Shown: positions 36,263 through 44,266, counted from the stretch's first letter. The stretch: 64,000 bases of DNA from an uncultured Clostridia bacterium (GCA_934254825.1 CAKQMB010000004.1:62001-126000), one strand, 5' to 3'. Notes: generated by a model not told the origin, from the sequence alone. Translations and numbers: made by a program.

Positions 36263-37126
36263 ATGCTCCTTTCCACAAACAGCGAATTTTACCCGAGAAG
36301 AATAGGTTTTGAAAAAACGATCGAAAAATATGCGAAAGTCGGTTTCGACGCTTACGACATATCTCTTTTCGATATGCCTTTTGATAACTTTTGGTTCGGA
36401 AAAGACGATTATGAAGAAAAAGCCGCGCGTTTAAAAAAAATCGCCGACGAAAATAAAATCGTATGCAATCAGGCGCACGCTCCTTTCCCGTCTTATAAAG
36501 ACGGCGACGAAGTATGGAACAAAAATATAAAGGAATACTTTGAACGAAGCCTTAAAATTTCCGCCACGCTCGGAGCAAAGGTATGCGTTATCCACCCTTG
36601 GAACGACTGGGACGCGAAAAGAAACGCCGAAGAAGTTTATCTGCCGTTAAAGCCGCTTGCCGATAAACTCCACGTTAAAATAGGCGTCGAAAATATGTGG
36701 AATTGGGATTTGAAAGAAGATAAAATACTTAAAGCCGCCTGTTCTTCGCCCGACGATTTCATAAAACACCTCGAACTTCTTCCGAAAGAAACTTTCGGAG
36801 CTTGCCTCGATATCGGTCACGCGGAAATGTTCGAGGGCGTTCACGCTCCCGATTTTATCGAAGCGTTAAACGACAGGCTTATCGCCCTTCACGTTCACGA
36901 TAACGATTGCAGACGCGACCTGCATTACTTCCCGTATATGGGAGTCATCGACTGGGAAAAAGTTTACGAAGCTCTTGCAAAAGTCGATTACAAAGGCGAT
37001 CTTACGTTCGAAGCCGATCATACCTTTTACAGATATCCCGACGCCCTTTGCGACGAGCTTCTTTCGCTTCTTCATTCGACGGGAAGAGTTATGATAGAAA
37101 AAATCAACGGTTACAAAAAATTCTGA
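36263..37126 (+). CDS. Sugar phosphate isomerase/epimerase family protein (TIM barrel)
   Basis: Xylose-isomerase-like TIM-barrel protein of 287 residues. Probable metal-binding residues lie in the strand ends: NQAHAPFP near 75, CVIHPW near 112, IGVENMW near 147, ACLDIGHAEM near 185, LHVHDND near 214 and FEADHTFY near 252. This pattern fits the AP_endonuc_2 superfamily. The exact sugar is unknown; the gene converges on L-fucose isomerase across a shared terminator, which does not prove a common pathway. GAGG precedes the ATG by 7 bases. Confidence 0.82.
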   Translation: MLLSTNSEFYPRRIGFEKTIEKYAKVGFDAYDISLFDMPFDNFWFGKDDYEEKAARLKKIADENKIVCNQAHAPFPSYKDGDEVWNKNIKEYFERSLKISATLGAKVCVIHPWNDWDAKRNAEEVYLPLKPLADKLHVKIGVENMWNWDLKEDKILKAACSSPDDFIKHLELLPKETFGACLDIGHAEMFEGVHAPDFIEALNDRLIALHVHDNDCRRDLHYFPYMGVIDWEKVYEALAKVDYKGDLTFEADHTFYRYPDALCDELLSLLHSTGRVMIEKINGYKKF

Positions 37127-37138
37127 CAGTTATAAAAT

Positions 37139-37183
37139 GCGGCTCGGAAAAATCTTTCGATTTTCCCGAGCCGCTTATTTTTT
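37139..37183. terminator. Bidirectional terminator
   Basis: GCGGCTCGG...CCGAGCCGC with a mostly paired A/T inner stem and a TTATTTTTTA tail on the plus strand, between the convergent isomerase genes. Confidence 0.88.
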
Positions 37184-37192
37184 ACCGAAATA

Positions 37193-38995
37193 TTATCTTA
37201 TATTTTTATACAAAGGACCGTAAGCCGCGCAAGCTCTGTAATCCTGACCTTCTTTGTCCTGACCGAAAGCCGCCCAAGCCGAAGGACGATAAATATCTTT
37301 ATCTTCCACGTTGTGCATGCAAACGGGAATACGAAGCATCGAACACATAGTGATAAGATCCGCGCCGATATGTCCGTAAGAAATCGCGCCGTGGTTTGCG
37401 CCCCAGTTGTTCATTACGTCGTAAGCGGAAGTAAATGCGCCTTTGCCCGTTATTCTCGGAGTGAACCAAGTGCAGGGCCAGGTGTAGTCCGTTCTCTTCC
37501 AAAGCTTGTCGGTAACTTCGTCGGGAAGTTTAACCGTCCAGCCTTCGACTATCTGCAAAACGGGTCCTAAACCTTTGATAAGGTTAAGTCTTATCATAGT
37601 AGCGGGCATTTCCGCACGAGTTACGAAACGGCTCGAATATCCGCCTCCTCTGAAATATCCGAGGTCGGCATAAGGCCAGGTCGTTGCGTTCATCATGGTG
37701 TCGATATCCTTATCGGTAACTTCCCACCATTTTTTCATTACCGCATTGCCCTTTTCGTCCTTAACTTCGCCGCAAGCGTCTACGCAGCATGCGCCCGAGT
37801 TGATAAGGTGAATAAATCCGTCCGCTTCTTTCGCGTGACCTTCGAGTTTATAACCGGTAACTCTCTTAACCGATTCGCCCGACCAATAAGTTCTTACGTC
37901 GGCAAACATCTGCGCTCTGCCCGTCAAAAGCTTCATAAAGAGCATCGAGGTTGCGTTGAGCGTATCGTTTTCGGTACCGAGAATGTAAGGTTCTCTCGCT
38001 CCGTTCCAGTCGAACGACGAGTTAAGAATACTTTCGGGGAAGTCGCAGTTGGGATAGAAATCCGTCCACTGACGCTGACCCTGGAAACCGCCGACGATAG
38101 CGTTGTGTCCGACTCTTTCTTCTTCTCTGCCCTTGGGAAGACGTTTGTTGCCGTTAAACAAATCTTTTATTATGCACGCCATTTTAGCCGTGAATTCCCA
38201 ATCTTTTTCTTTCTGAGCCGCGCTCTTCTGCATCTCGGGCGGGTTTTTATCGAAATCGGGACGGCATTTTTCCTTAACCCAGGCAAGAGCCTTTTTATAT
38301 TCCGCCCTGTCGTAAATGCCCTGAGTCATTCTTCTGATAATTTCCACTTCGTCTACGGACTCTACTCTCATTCCGAGATATTCCTCGAAAAATTCGGGAG
38401 AGATGATCGAACCGCCGATACCCATCGTAACCGAACCGATTTGAAGATAGGATTTACCTCTCATCGTTGCAACGGCAACAGCCGCTCTTGCGAAACGAAG
38501 GATTTTTTCCTGAACGTCGGACGGGATTGACGTGTCGTCCGCTTCCTGAACTTCATGACCGTAAATACCAAAAGCGGGAAGTCCTTTCTGATTGTGGGTC
38601 GCGAGAACGGAAGCGAGGTAAACCGCGCCCGGTCTTTCGGTTCCGTTAAATCCCCATACGGCTTTGATCGTCATCGGATCCATATCCATGGTTTCCGCGC
38701 CGTAGCACCAGCAGGGAGTTACGGTGAGCGTTATGTCTACGCCAGCTTTTTTGAACTTGTCCGCACAAGCCGCAGCTTCCGCAACACGACCGATAGTCGT
38801 ATCGGCAATGATAACTTTAACGTGTTCGCCGTTAGAATAAAATACGTTATCTTCGATAAGCTTAGCGGCGGATTTCGCCATATTCATAGTCTGATCTTCG
38901 AGAGATTCTCTGACTTTGATTTTGCCGCGTCTGCCGTCGATGGTAGGTCTTATTCCGATAACGGGATAATCGCCTATAAGTCTTGATTTTGCCAT
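37193..38995 (-). CDS. fucI: L-fucose isomerase
   Basis: Manganese-dependent interconversion of L-fucose and L-fuculose, opening fucose breakdown. The 600 residues match FucI throughout: start PVIGIRPTIDGRRGKIKVRE, the VTPCWCYGAETMDMD region near 95, GTENDTLNATSML near 345 with an active-site acid, and NHGAISYGHIGADL near 540 with the catalytic His. GGAGG precedes the ATG. No fucK or fucA is in the window, so the rest of the pathway must lie elsewhere. It is divergent from an AraC regulator, the likely fucose sensor. Arabinose isomerase is excluded by overall sequence and length. Confidence 0.95.
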   Translation of the reverse strand: MAKSRLIGDYPVIGIRPTIDGRRGKIKVRESLEDQTMNMAKSAAKLIEDNVFYSNGEHVKVIIADTTIGRVAEAAACADKFKKAGVDITLTVTPCWCYGAETMDMDPMTIKAVWGFNGTERPGAVYLASVLATHNQKGLPAFGIYGHEVQEADDTSIPSDVQEKILRFARAAVAVATMRGKSYLQIGSVTMGIGGSIISPEFFEEYLGMRVESVDEVEIIRRMTQGIYDRAEYKKALAWVKEKCRPDFDKNPPEMQKSAAQKEKDWEFTAKMACIIKDLFNGNKRLPKGREEERVGHNAIVGGFQGQRQWTDFYPNCDFPESILNSSFDWNGAREPYILGTENDTLNATSMLFMKLLTGRAQMFADVRTYWSGESVKRVTGYKLEGHAKEADGFIHLINSGACCVDACGEVKDEKGNAVMKKWWEVTDKDIDTMMNATTWPYADLGYFRGGGYSSRFVTRAEMPATMIRLNLIKGLGPVLQIVEGWTVKLPDEVTDKLWKRTDYTWPCTWFTPRITGKGAFTSAYDVMNNWGANHGAISYGHIGADLITMCSMLRIPVCMHNVEDKDIYRPSAWAAFGQDKEGQDYRACAAYGPLYKNIR

Positions 38996-39027
38996 TTTTA
39001 TATTCCTCCGAAGAATATTTTCATTTT

Positions 39028-39056
39028 AATATAATTATATCCTTGAAAAATTACAA
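39028..39056 (-). promoter_or_regulatory. Promoter of fucI
   Basis: On the minus strand TTGTAA (39056-39051), 17 bases, TATATT (39033-39028). It overlaps the divergent AraC promoter, so one regulator could act on both. Confidence 0.55.
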
Positions 39057-39072
39057 TTACTTGTGCTATAAT
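39043..39072 (+). promoter_or_regulatory. Promoter of the AraC-family gene beside fucI
   Basis: TTGAAA (39043-39048), 18 bases, TATAAT (39067-39072) with an extended -10 (TGCTATAAT). Confidence 0.7.
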
Positions 39073-39119
39073 AATAAAAAATATAATTATTTTCAGAATT
39101 TCGATAAAAAAAGGACATT

Positions 39120-39962
39120 ATGAGCTTCAACGAATTAAAACAACACGGCACGGAAGATTTTCCGTTCGGAATTTATATTATAGACAAAGATCATCCGAAA
39201 TACGAAATGGCGTTCCACTGGCACGCGAGCGTTGAGATAATAAGGATATTAAAAGGGCAACTTTTCATTACATTAAATAATAAAAGCTTCACCGCGAAAG
39301 GCGGTGACGTCGTTTTCGTAAACCCCGAAACAATTCACGGCGCAACTCCTTACGACTGCGAATACGAATGTCTCGTTTTCCCTTTAAGTTTTTTCAAAAG
39401 CGGAAACAGAACTTGCGACAGATTTCTCGAAGACCTCTCCGACCGGAACAGCAAACTCGAATTTATGCCGTCGGGAGAGGAACTTTTACATTGCGTGAAC
39501 GAACTTTTCGAGACCGTAAAACGCCGCGAAAACGGTTATCAATTTATCACGATAGGGCTTGTTTATCGACTTATAGGCTTATTTGTGAAGACTGATCAAT
39601 ATTCTTACGAAACAAAAGGACTGACCGATAAGAACGATCAGAAAGTTCTGAAACTTAAAAGAACGCTTGCGTTTATTAGAGAGAATTTCGACAAAGAAAT
39701 ATCCCTCGACGAGATCGCTTTGCCGTCCGGATTTTCGACGAAATATTTCTGTTCTTTCTTTAAAGAGATGACGGGAAAATCGGCAATCGAATATCTTAAT
39801 TCTTACCGTGTGGAAAGAGCATGCAGAAAACTGCTCGGAAGCGATCAGACGATCACTCAGATAGCTTACGGCTCCGGGTTTAACGATTTAAGTTATTTTA
39901 TCAAAACTTTCAAAAGGATAAAAGGCTGTTCGCCGAGCGATTACAGAAAAACATCCGTGTAA
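39120..39962 (+). CDS. AraC-family transcription regulator, probable fucI controller
   Basis: The 280-residue regulator has an N-terminal cupin (FHWHASVEIIRILKGQLFIT near residue 31; GDVVFVNPETIHGA near 66) and a C-terminal AraC DNA-binding domain with SLDEIALPSGFSTKYFCSFF and ITQIAYGSGFNDLSYFIKTF followed by SPSDYRK. AAAGGA precedes the ATG by 5 bases. Divergence from fucI with overlapping promoters suggests it responds to fucose or a related sugar. The 168 bases after it hold no supported gene. Confidence 0.9.
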   Translation: MSFNELKQHGTEDFPFGIYIIDKDHPKYEMAFHWHASVEIIRILKGQLFITLNNKSFTAKGGDVVFVNPETIHGATPYDCEYECLVFPLSFFKSGNRTCDRFLEDLSDRNSKLEFMPSGEELLHCVNELFETVKRRENGYQFITIGLVYRLIGLFVKTDQYSYETKGLTDKNDQKVLKLKRTLAFIRENFDKEISLDEIALPSGFSTKYFCSFFKEMTGKSAIEYLNSYRVERACRKLLGSDQTITQIAYGSGFNDLSYFIKTFKRIKGCSPSDYRKTSV

Positions 39963-40130
39963 CCGCGCTTTTTCCAAACTCGGCTTGCAAAAATCAGACA
40001 AAACGCTCGTTTTCGGATGTGTTTGCGTTTATGATTTCCGCTCCGCAACGCAAAAGAAAATCAGAACACACCCCGTTATCGCGCCGCCGAAAAAACCGAA
40101 TATTTCAATTTCGTCGTGCGGGATTTGATA

Positions 40131-40676
40131 TCAAAGCTCCGACAACATATAAACAAGTTCCTGATAGCCGGATATGCGCGATTTAAACCCTTTCGGATTT
40201 CTGCCGTATTCGATGAACCCCGTTTTCTTATAAAGGGAAATCGCTCTTTCGTTATCCGCCACTACGCTTAATTCGAGTTGCGTATATCCCGCCTTTTTCG
40301 CACATTCGATACAGCTTTCCATCAACGCCCGACCTATTCCGAGTCCCCAATAATCTTTCAGAACGCTGATACCGAAATCTGCGCGGTGTCTGACTTTATA
40401 CCTCGTCCCCACTGCGTCGACTCCTGCAAACCCGACTATTTTATCACCCATAACGGCAAGCAATTCGACTTCGTTCGAACTCTCCGCCTTTTTTGCAAGA
40501 AATTTGCTTTCTTGCTCGTCGTCGAACTGTTTTTCGTCCGTATACGAGAACAAAAAATCCGTTTCTTCGTGAGTTTTTTCGAATATTTCAAGCACGGCGC
40601 GCCCGTCGGTCGCTTCGCCGTTTCTGATAAGTATTTCCGCGCCGCTTTTTGTAATAATCGTTTTATTATATCTCAT
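40131..40676 (-). CDS. GNAT-family acetyltransferase
   Basis: Acetyl-CoA-dependent N-acetyltransferase, 181 residues, substrate unknown. The acetyl-CoA loop is in GISVLKDYWGLGIGRALMES near residue 105, and the late strand-helix segment LSVVADNERAISLYKKTGF is typical of the RimI/L7-L12-type branch. The start ATG overlaps the stop of the preceding acetyltransferase gene by four bases, so the two are co-translated. Confidence 0.88.
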   Translation of the reverse strand: MRYNKTIITKSGAEILIRNGEATDGRAVLEIFEKTHEETDFLFSYTDEKQFDDEQESKFLAKKAESSNEVELLAVMGDKIVGFAGVDAVGTRYKVRHRADFGISVLKDYWGLGIGRALMESCIECAKKAGYTQLELSVVADNERAISLYKKTGFIEYGRNPKGFKSRISGYQELVYMLSEL

Positions 40677-41194
40677 TGTTTCTTCCCCATTTCGAGCCTT
40701 ACTTCGCGCTTCTCGGGATCGTTGTTTGAATAAGAATACAAATCGAAACCGATGATATCGAAGCCGTTTTTTTTGTAAAACTTGACAGCGTTCTCGTTAC
40801 ACGTCTGCGTTTCGAGGACAATCATCCGAGGATTGAAATTTTCCGCCTCTTTCAATATGGTTTTCATAAGCATTGTCCCGACCCCTCTGCCGCGTTTTGA
40901 GCTATCGAACACGCAAATATTGCTAATGCGAAAACGATTATTCCAGCTTTCGGGAGCCCCTTCCGCAAATCCGATCAACTGATCGCCGTCAAAGGCTCCG
41001 AACGCAACGGGAGACTCCAACCACTCTCCGAAAAAACTATCTTCGAAAGATTTATCGATTGTCGTTTCAAAGGGTTTATATTTCAGATAAAATCCCTGTT
41101 CGAACGGACATATATCGTAATACCCATTCGTTTGATAGCAAGCGGTGAATTTTCTGCCCGCATATTCTTCTTTACTTAATTCTCTGATTTCCAT
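40673..41194 (-). CDS. GNAT-family acetyltransferase
   Basis: Second acetyltransferase of the pair, 173 residues from the ATG at 41194, which has AGGTG 6 bases upstream; an earlier GTG would overlap that site. The acetyl-CoA loop is SKRGRGVGTMLMK near residue 105, followed by LETQTCNENAVKFYKKNGF. Substrate unknown. A consensus promoter lies upstream. Confidence 0.87.
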   Translation of the reverse strand: MEIRELSKEEYAGRKFTACYQTNGYYDICPFEQGFYLKYKPFETTIDKSFEDSFFGEWLESPVAFGAFDGDQLIGFAEGAPESWNNRFRISNICVFDSSKRGRGVGTMLMKTILKEAENFNPRMIVLETQTCNENAVKFYKKNGFDIIGFDLYSYSNNDPEKREVRLEMGKKQ

Positions 41195-41262
41195 TTTCAA
41201 CACCTAATTATTGTTCGATGTTTTATATAAACCGTTCTCATGGCTTTCTATGCTTAACTCAC

Positions 41263-41291
41263 AGTATACCGACCGACCGCTTACCTGTCAA
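41263..41291 (-). promoter_or_regulatory. Promoter of the acetyltransferase pair
   Basis: On the minus strand TTGACA (41291-41286), 17 bases, TATACT (41268-41263). Confidence 0.8.
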
Positions 41292-41398
41292 GCAATTCTG
41301 CTAATAACGCTTCATTTGACTTTATTTGTAATGTTTTTCGCAATTATACTAAAATGCGAGCAACGATAACAAGTTGCCGCATTACTCTACCACTTAGT

Positions 41399-41452
41399 TT
41401 CCGCCATAACAAAAAAGAGATGCCGAGGCATCTCTTTTTTGTTATGGCGGAA
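41399..41452 (-). terminator. tRNA terminator whose stem includes the tRNA 3' end
   Basis: A perfect 26-bp inverted repeat (41399-41424 with 41427-41452, 2-base centre). The inner part, GAGATGCC/GGCATCTC followed by TTTTTT, is a normal terminator for the minus-strand tRNA. The outer part duplicates, in inverse, the last eight bases of the tRNA gene including CCA. Confidence 0.85.
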
Positions 41453-41533
41453 GCGAGGGGATTCGAACCCCTGAGCCCGTGAAGACTACACGATTTCCAA
41501 TCGTGCCCGTTATGACCACTTCGATACGCTTCC
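41445..41533 (-). tRNA. tRNA-Ser (anticodon GGA), CCA encoded
   Basis: Read on the minus strand: acceptor arm GGAAGCG (41533-41527) pairs with CGCTTCC (41455-41449), followed by discriminator G (41448) and genomic CCA (41447-41445). The anticodon loop is TTGGAAA, giving anticodon GGA, for UCC/UCU serine codons. The T arm carries GGTTCGAATCC, and the variable arm (TAGTCTTCACGGGCTC region) is long, as required for a class II tRNA-Ser. Length with CCA is 89 bases. Confidence 0.96.
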
Positions 41534-41571
41534 ATATGCTGTTTTCCGCCCGATTTACAAGCGACTTTTAC

Positions 41572-41600
41572 ATTCTATATTTTTTTTATAAGTTTGTCAA
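41572..41600 (-). promoter_or_regulatory. Promoter of tRNA-Ser
   Basis: On the minus strand TTGACA (41600-41595), 17 bases, TAGAAT (41577-41572), about 40 bases before the mature tRNA. Confidence 0.8.
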
Positions 41601-41783
41601 TTATTTTTCGTAGCTTTTCTCAATTTCTTTTTTAAATTTATCGGTCACCCCCTGAATAGATTGATAATATTCACTCCGCGACGGAAGCGGCGCACTTGTA
41701 CAGTCAAGCACCCGCCAAAGTGTCATAAAGTCATTTAAACTGTATTTTGCTTGCTTTTTAAGTGTAAAATCAGTATAATATTT
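41601..41783 (-). pseudogene. Probable 3' remnant of an unidentified gene
   Basis: An open frame of 60 codons runs from just after a stop at 41786-41784 to a TAA at 41603-41601. It has no start with a ribosome site; the only ATG (41726) lacks one. The translation looks protein-like: YSLNDFMTLWRVLDCTSAPL, then PSRSEYYQSIQGVTDKFKKE and a Lys/Glu-rich end. It overlaps the vat promoter at one end and the tRNA promoter at the other. I do not recognise the family. It may be what remains of a gene cut by arrival of the vat segment. Confidence 0.35.
41751..41779 (+). promoter_or_regulatory. Promoter of the vat-like gene
   Basis: TTGCTT (41751-41756), 17 bases, TATAAT (41774-41779), about 30 bases before the start codon. 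Confidence 0.6.
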
Positions 41784-41809
41784 TTATGCTTCAAAAAGGC
41801 GGTAATTGC

Positions 41810-42448
41810 ATGCAAAAGTTCGGTCCTAACCCAAATGAAATATTTCCGAATAAAAAAATTCCGAGTCTTTGTTATATTAAAAATGTGATTACAAGACCGA
41901 ATATAATTGTCGGTGACTATACATACTACGACGATATCGACGGTGCAGACAAATTTGAAGAACACGTTACTCATCACTATGACTTTATTGGCGATAAATT
42001 GATTATCGGGAAATTTTGCGCTATCGCCAAAGGCGTTGAATTTATTATGAACGGGGCTAATCACCGTATGAGATCGGTTACGACGTACCCTTTCAATATA
42101 ATGGGTGGTGGCTGGGAAAAAACTACGCCTAAATTGGAAGATTTGCCATTAAAGGGCGATACGGTTGTTGGCAACGATGTTTGGATAGGGCAAAACGTAA
42201 CTGTTCTTCCCGGTGTTAAAATTGGCGACGGCGCAATAATCGGCGCAAATTCCGTAGTATCAAAAGATGTGCCGCCGTACTGTATTGTCGGGGGCAACCC
42301 CATAAAAAACATACGTAAACGTTTTGACGACGAAACAATAGAGTTTTTATTACAACTACAATGGTGGAATTGGTCTGACGAAAAAATATTCGCAAATATT
42401 GAATTATTGTGTGATGGCGATATAACTAAAATCAAAAATATTAAATAA
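41810..42448 (+). CDS. Vat-type streptogramin A / xenobiotic O-acetyltransferase
   Basis: Left-handed beta-helix acetyltransferase of the xenobiotic (XAT) branch; Vat enzymes inactivate group A streptogramins by acetylation. The start KFGPNPNEIFP, the tract DYTYYDD, the IMNGANHRM motif with catalytic His at residue 85, the YPFNIMGGGWE loop, and the hexapeptide repeats through GDTVVGNDVWIGQNV and IIGANSVVSKDV all agree with VatD-like proteins as I remember them. The ATG at 41810 is preferred to one 8 codons earlier because AAGGCGG lies before it. Codon use is visibly more AT-rich than in neighbouring operons. Chloramphenicol acetyltransferase type B is the closest alternative. Confidence 0.88.
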   Translation: MQKFGPNPNEIFPNKKIPSLCYIKNVITRPNIIVGDYTYYDDIDGADKFEEHVTHHYDFIGDKLIIGKFCAIAKGVEFIMNGANHRMRSVTTYPFNIMGGGWEKTTPKLEDLPLKGDTVVGNDVWIGQNVTVLPGVKIGDGAIIGANSVVSKDVPPYCIVGGNPIKNIRKRFDDETIEFLLQLQWWNWSDEKIFANIELLCDGDITKIKNIK

Positions 42449-42480
42449 AATTCGATTTACGTTACTAACGCTCCGCCATC

Positions 42481-42529
42481 AAGACACACGCAAAAGGAGC
42501 GTATAAGACTCCGCCGCGTGTGTCTTTTT
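42481..42529 (+). terminator. Terminator after the vat-like gene
   Basis: Stem AAGACACACGC/GCGTGTGTCTT (42481-42491 with 42516-42526) with an inner GGAG/CTCC pair and a T run. Confidence 0.8.
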
Positions 42530-42542
42530 CTATGCAAAACAG

Positions 42543-42579
42543 GGGTAAATTGCCGTTTTCGTGGCAGTTTACCCTTTTT
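42543..42579 (+). terminator. Second tandem hairpin after the vat-like gene
   Basis: A 12-bp stem GGGTAAATTGCC/GGCAGTTTACCC with one G-U pair and 8-base loop, then TTTTT. Bases 42580-42806 hold no gene I can support; an open frame across it on the minus strand lacks a ribosome site. Confidence 0.65.
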
Positions 42580-42813
42580 GTTGTTTCTTCGCGTATCGCC
42601 GTAGGGATTTGTTCTTCACTCGCTTTGAGAAACCGCAAACCTTTAACGATTGCACAAAAAGGATTTTTGCACGATAATTTGCTATGGGATGCGAGCCCCA
42701 AGATTCTATAAATAAGTTTTTTTTTAATGCGATTTCGTAGTGAACGCTGTTTTTTGTGATGTTTTTGAATATTCCGATTGAATGAAAAGCAATGTAGTCG
42801 GTGACATAAAAAA

Positions 42814-42846
42814 AGACCGAGCAACGGGTTCACCGCTACTCGGTCT
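42814..42846 (-). terminator. Terminator of the SUFU-lipoprotein unit
   Basis: On the minus strand AGACCGAGTAGCGG/CCGTTGCTCGGTCT (one mispair near the loop) followed by TTTTTTT. Confidence 0.85.
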
Positions 42847-42876
42847 AATGATTTAATATAAAATTGTCGTAAATCT

Positions 42877-43443
42877 TTAATGAAGACGAGTGACCGCTCC
42901 GTTCTTTATCTCAAAGGCAATTTTGTCATCTGATACCTTATATGCAATCTTGTATTGATATCCCGCAATGGGATTCTCCATTGTATTATCTGTTTTACGG
43001 AATAAAAACAAACCCAAGAAAAATTCCCCATCTGTCTTATCGAAAAAACTGTTTTCAAAAGACAAAACGGTTTCTTTTTTATAACTATATTCCCCGTCTG
43101 ACACCGCAAACGAATAATCGTCGTTTTCGAGATTTTCTACACCTTGTAAAACCGCTCTGCTTCCATCATTCTTTGATATTATAAAACCCGCTTTATAATT
43201 TTCAACACTTACAGTAACAGAGTTTATTCCGTAAGGAACGGTAAGAGAAACGGCATCGAGGGGAAACTCCGAATCAAGATTTAAAATCGAAAAAGAACAA
43301 ATCCTTTTTTCTTCGGTCGGCGTTGGTTGCGGCTTCTCTTCCGGGTTTTTACCACAACCGACAAAAAGTAACGACGTGAGTATCAATATAAACAATAAAG
43401 CAAGTGAAACTATATTTTTTCTCTTTAACAAGTCGAATTTCAT
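42877..43443 (-). CDS. Putative lipoprotein of unknown function
   Basis: 188 residues with a lipoprotein signal: basic start, hydrophobic core (IVSLALLFILILTSLLFVGC) and a Cys at about 30 followed by a Pro/Glu/Thr linker. The mature part shows alternating beta-like stretches (DAVSLTVPYGINSVTVSVEN, later YQYKIAYKVSDDKIAFEIKN) and may be a beta-sandwich; no family recognised. A strong AGGAGG precedes the ATG. It follows the SUFU-domain gene by 19 bases and shares its terminator. Confidence 0.75.
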   Translation of the reverse strand: MKFDLLKRKNIVSLALLFILILTSLLFVGCGKNPEEKPQPTPTEEKRICSFSILNLDSEFPLDAVSLTVPYGINSVTVSVENYKAGFIISKNDGSRAVLQGVENLENDDYSFAVSDGEYSYKKETVLSFENSFFDKTDGEFFLGLFLFRKTDNTMENPIAGYQYKIAYKVSDDKIAFEIKNGAVTRLH

Positions 43444-43462
43444 TTTTTATACCTCCTGTTAA

Positions 43463-44095
43463 TTATAACGTTGCAAACGGCTTGGACGATATAAGTTTGT
43501 AATCGTCATCGTGCGTGTAAAACTGCTCCATAAGCCAATAAATACCGTTGGCTTTCTTCCTGAATTTCTTTGTAAGCAACTCTCTTGTTATCGGCATTAC
43601 CTGAAATATACTGATGTATTTATGCTCGGAAACATAGCATTTTACGATACTCGGCGATTTGAATACTTCGGGTAACAGCAGTACCGTTCCACAATACTTT
43701 CCGTCAAGTCCCATATCTATCGTATCGGAAACAGTAAGATTATCCTTTTCGTTAAAAGCATATTCGGCGGTAGACCACAGAAGCGAATTTAAGAATAGCC
43801 ATTCAGTGGTTGACTCGCTGACTTCCACCTCTGGTGCTATAAGCATCATATATTCACTTCGTCGGTTTGCTTTTCTACTCCAGCCTATCTCACGTTCGGG
43901 CATTAGGTAATCACTCGCACCGATTGTACATAGTTTCCAAAATGGCATTTCGTCTGTCGGTTTGAAAACATGAGTTGTAATCGGTTTCATATCTGTCGGC
44001 AAAACATTCTTTTTCAATTTCAAACTAAAAATCGGTTCTTCGCCGAAAACAGTTTTATAATGCTCGTATAATTTTTGATGTCGTTTACTTTCCAT
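43463..44095 (-). CDS. SUFU (suppressor of fused)-domain protein
   Basis: A 210-residue protein similar to bacterial suppressor-of-fused domain proteins, some of which act as immunity proteins in toxin systems. Family-like stretches are FWKLCTIGASDYLMP near residue 55, RRSEYMMLIAPE near 78, the TEWLFLNSLL helix near 100, and ISIFQVMPITRELL near 165. The frame stays open 57 codons upstream, but a perfect promoter (TTGAAA-N17-TATAAT) lies inside that stretch. I therefore start at the ATG at 44095, where the EHYKTVFGEEP start resembles the family's beginning. No partner toxin is visible nearby. Confidence 0.7.
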   Translation of the reverse strand: MESKRHQKLYEHYKTVFGEEPIFSLKLKKNVLPTDMKPITTHVFKPTDEMPFWKLCTIGASDYLMPEREIGWSRKANRRSEYMMLIAPEVEVSESTTEWLFLNSLLWSTAEYAFNEKDNLTVSDTIDMGLDGKYCGTVLLLPEVFKSPSIVKCYVSEHKYISIFQVMPITRELLTKKFRKKANGIYWLMEQFYTHDDDYKLISSKPFATL

Positions 44096-44123
44096 AAACC
44101 AATACCCGTTGTTTGTTTTTATT

Positions 44124-44152
44124 ATTATACCATATTCCTCCACTTTTTTCAA
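44124..44152 (-). promoter_or_regulatory. Promoter of the SUFU-lipoprotein unit
   Basis: On the minus strand TTGAAA (44152-44147), 17 bases, TATAAT (44129-44124). The predicted start gives a 22-base leader and fixes the coding start downstream. Confidence 0.75.
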
Positions 44153-44266
44153 TAGTTCTCCACCGCCCATCCAAATGTTTTTATATATTTGGGGGTCAAA
44201 TCCCCGTGGACGCCTGCCCCCCTTTTTGAGCTTAAAAAGACGCTCCTTTTTGTTCGTCATTGACAC

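Noticed and set aside
39548..39575. A fourth near-copy of the 16-bp repeat inside the AraC gene
   Set aside because: GTTTATCGACTTATAG resembles the repeat, but the bases encode a plausible part of the regulator, so the match may be chance.
40032..40130. A 32-codon membrane-like stretch on the minus strand after the acetyltransferase gene
   Set aside because: The translation (EIFGFFGGAITGCVLIFFC) looks like a membrane helix but there is no start codon after the preceding stop. It may be a fragment but cannot be supported as a gene.
41344..41535. A 63-codon frame on the minus strand
   Set aside because: It is a translation of the tRNA-Ser gene and its terminator.
41735..42064. A 109-codon minus-strand frame
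   Set aside because: It is antisense to the well supported Vat-type gene and has no ribosome site.
42465..42833. A 122-codon minus-strand frame downstream of the vat-like gene
   Set aside because: It has no ribosome site, runs through two plus-strand terminator hairpins and into a terminator of the neighbouring gene, and its composition is not protein-like over most of its length.
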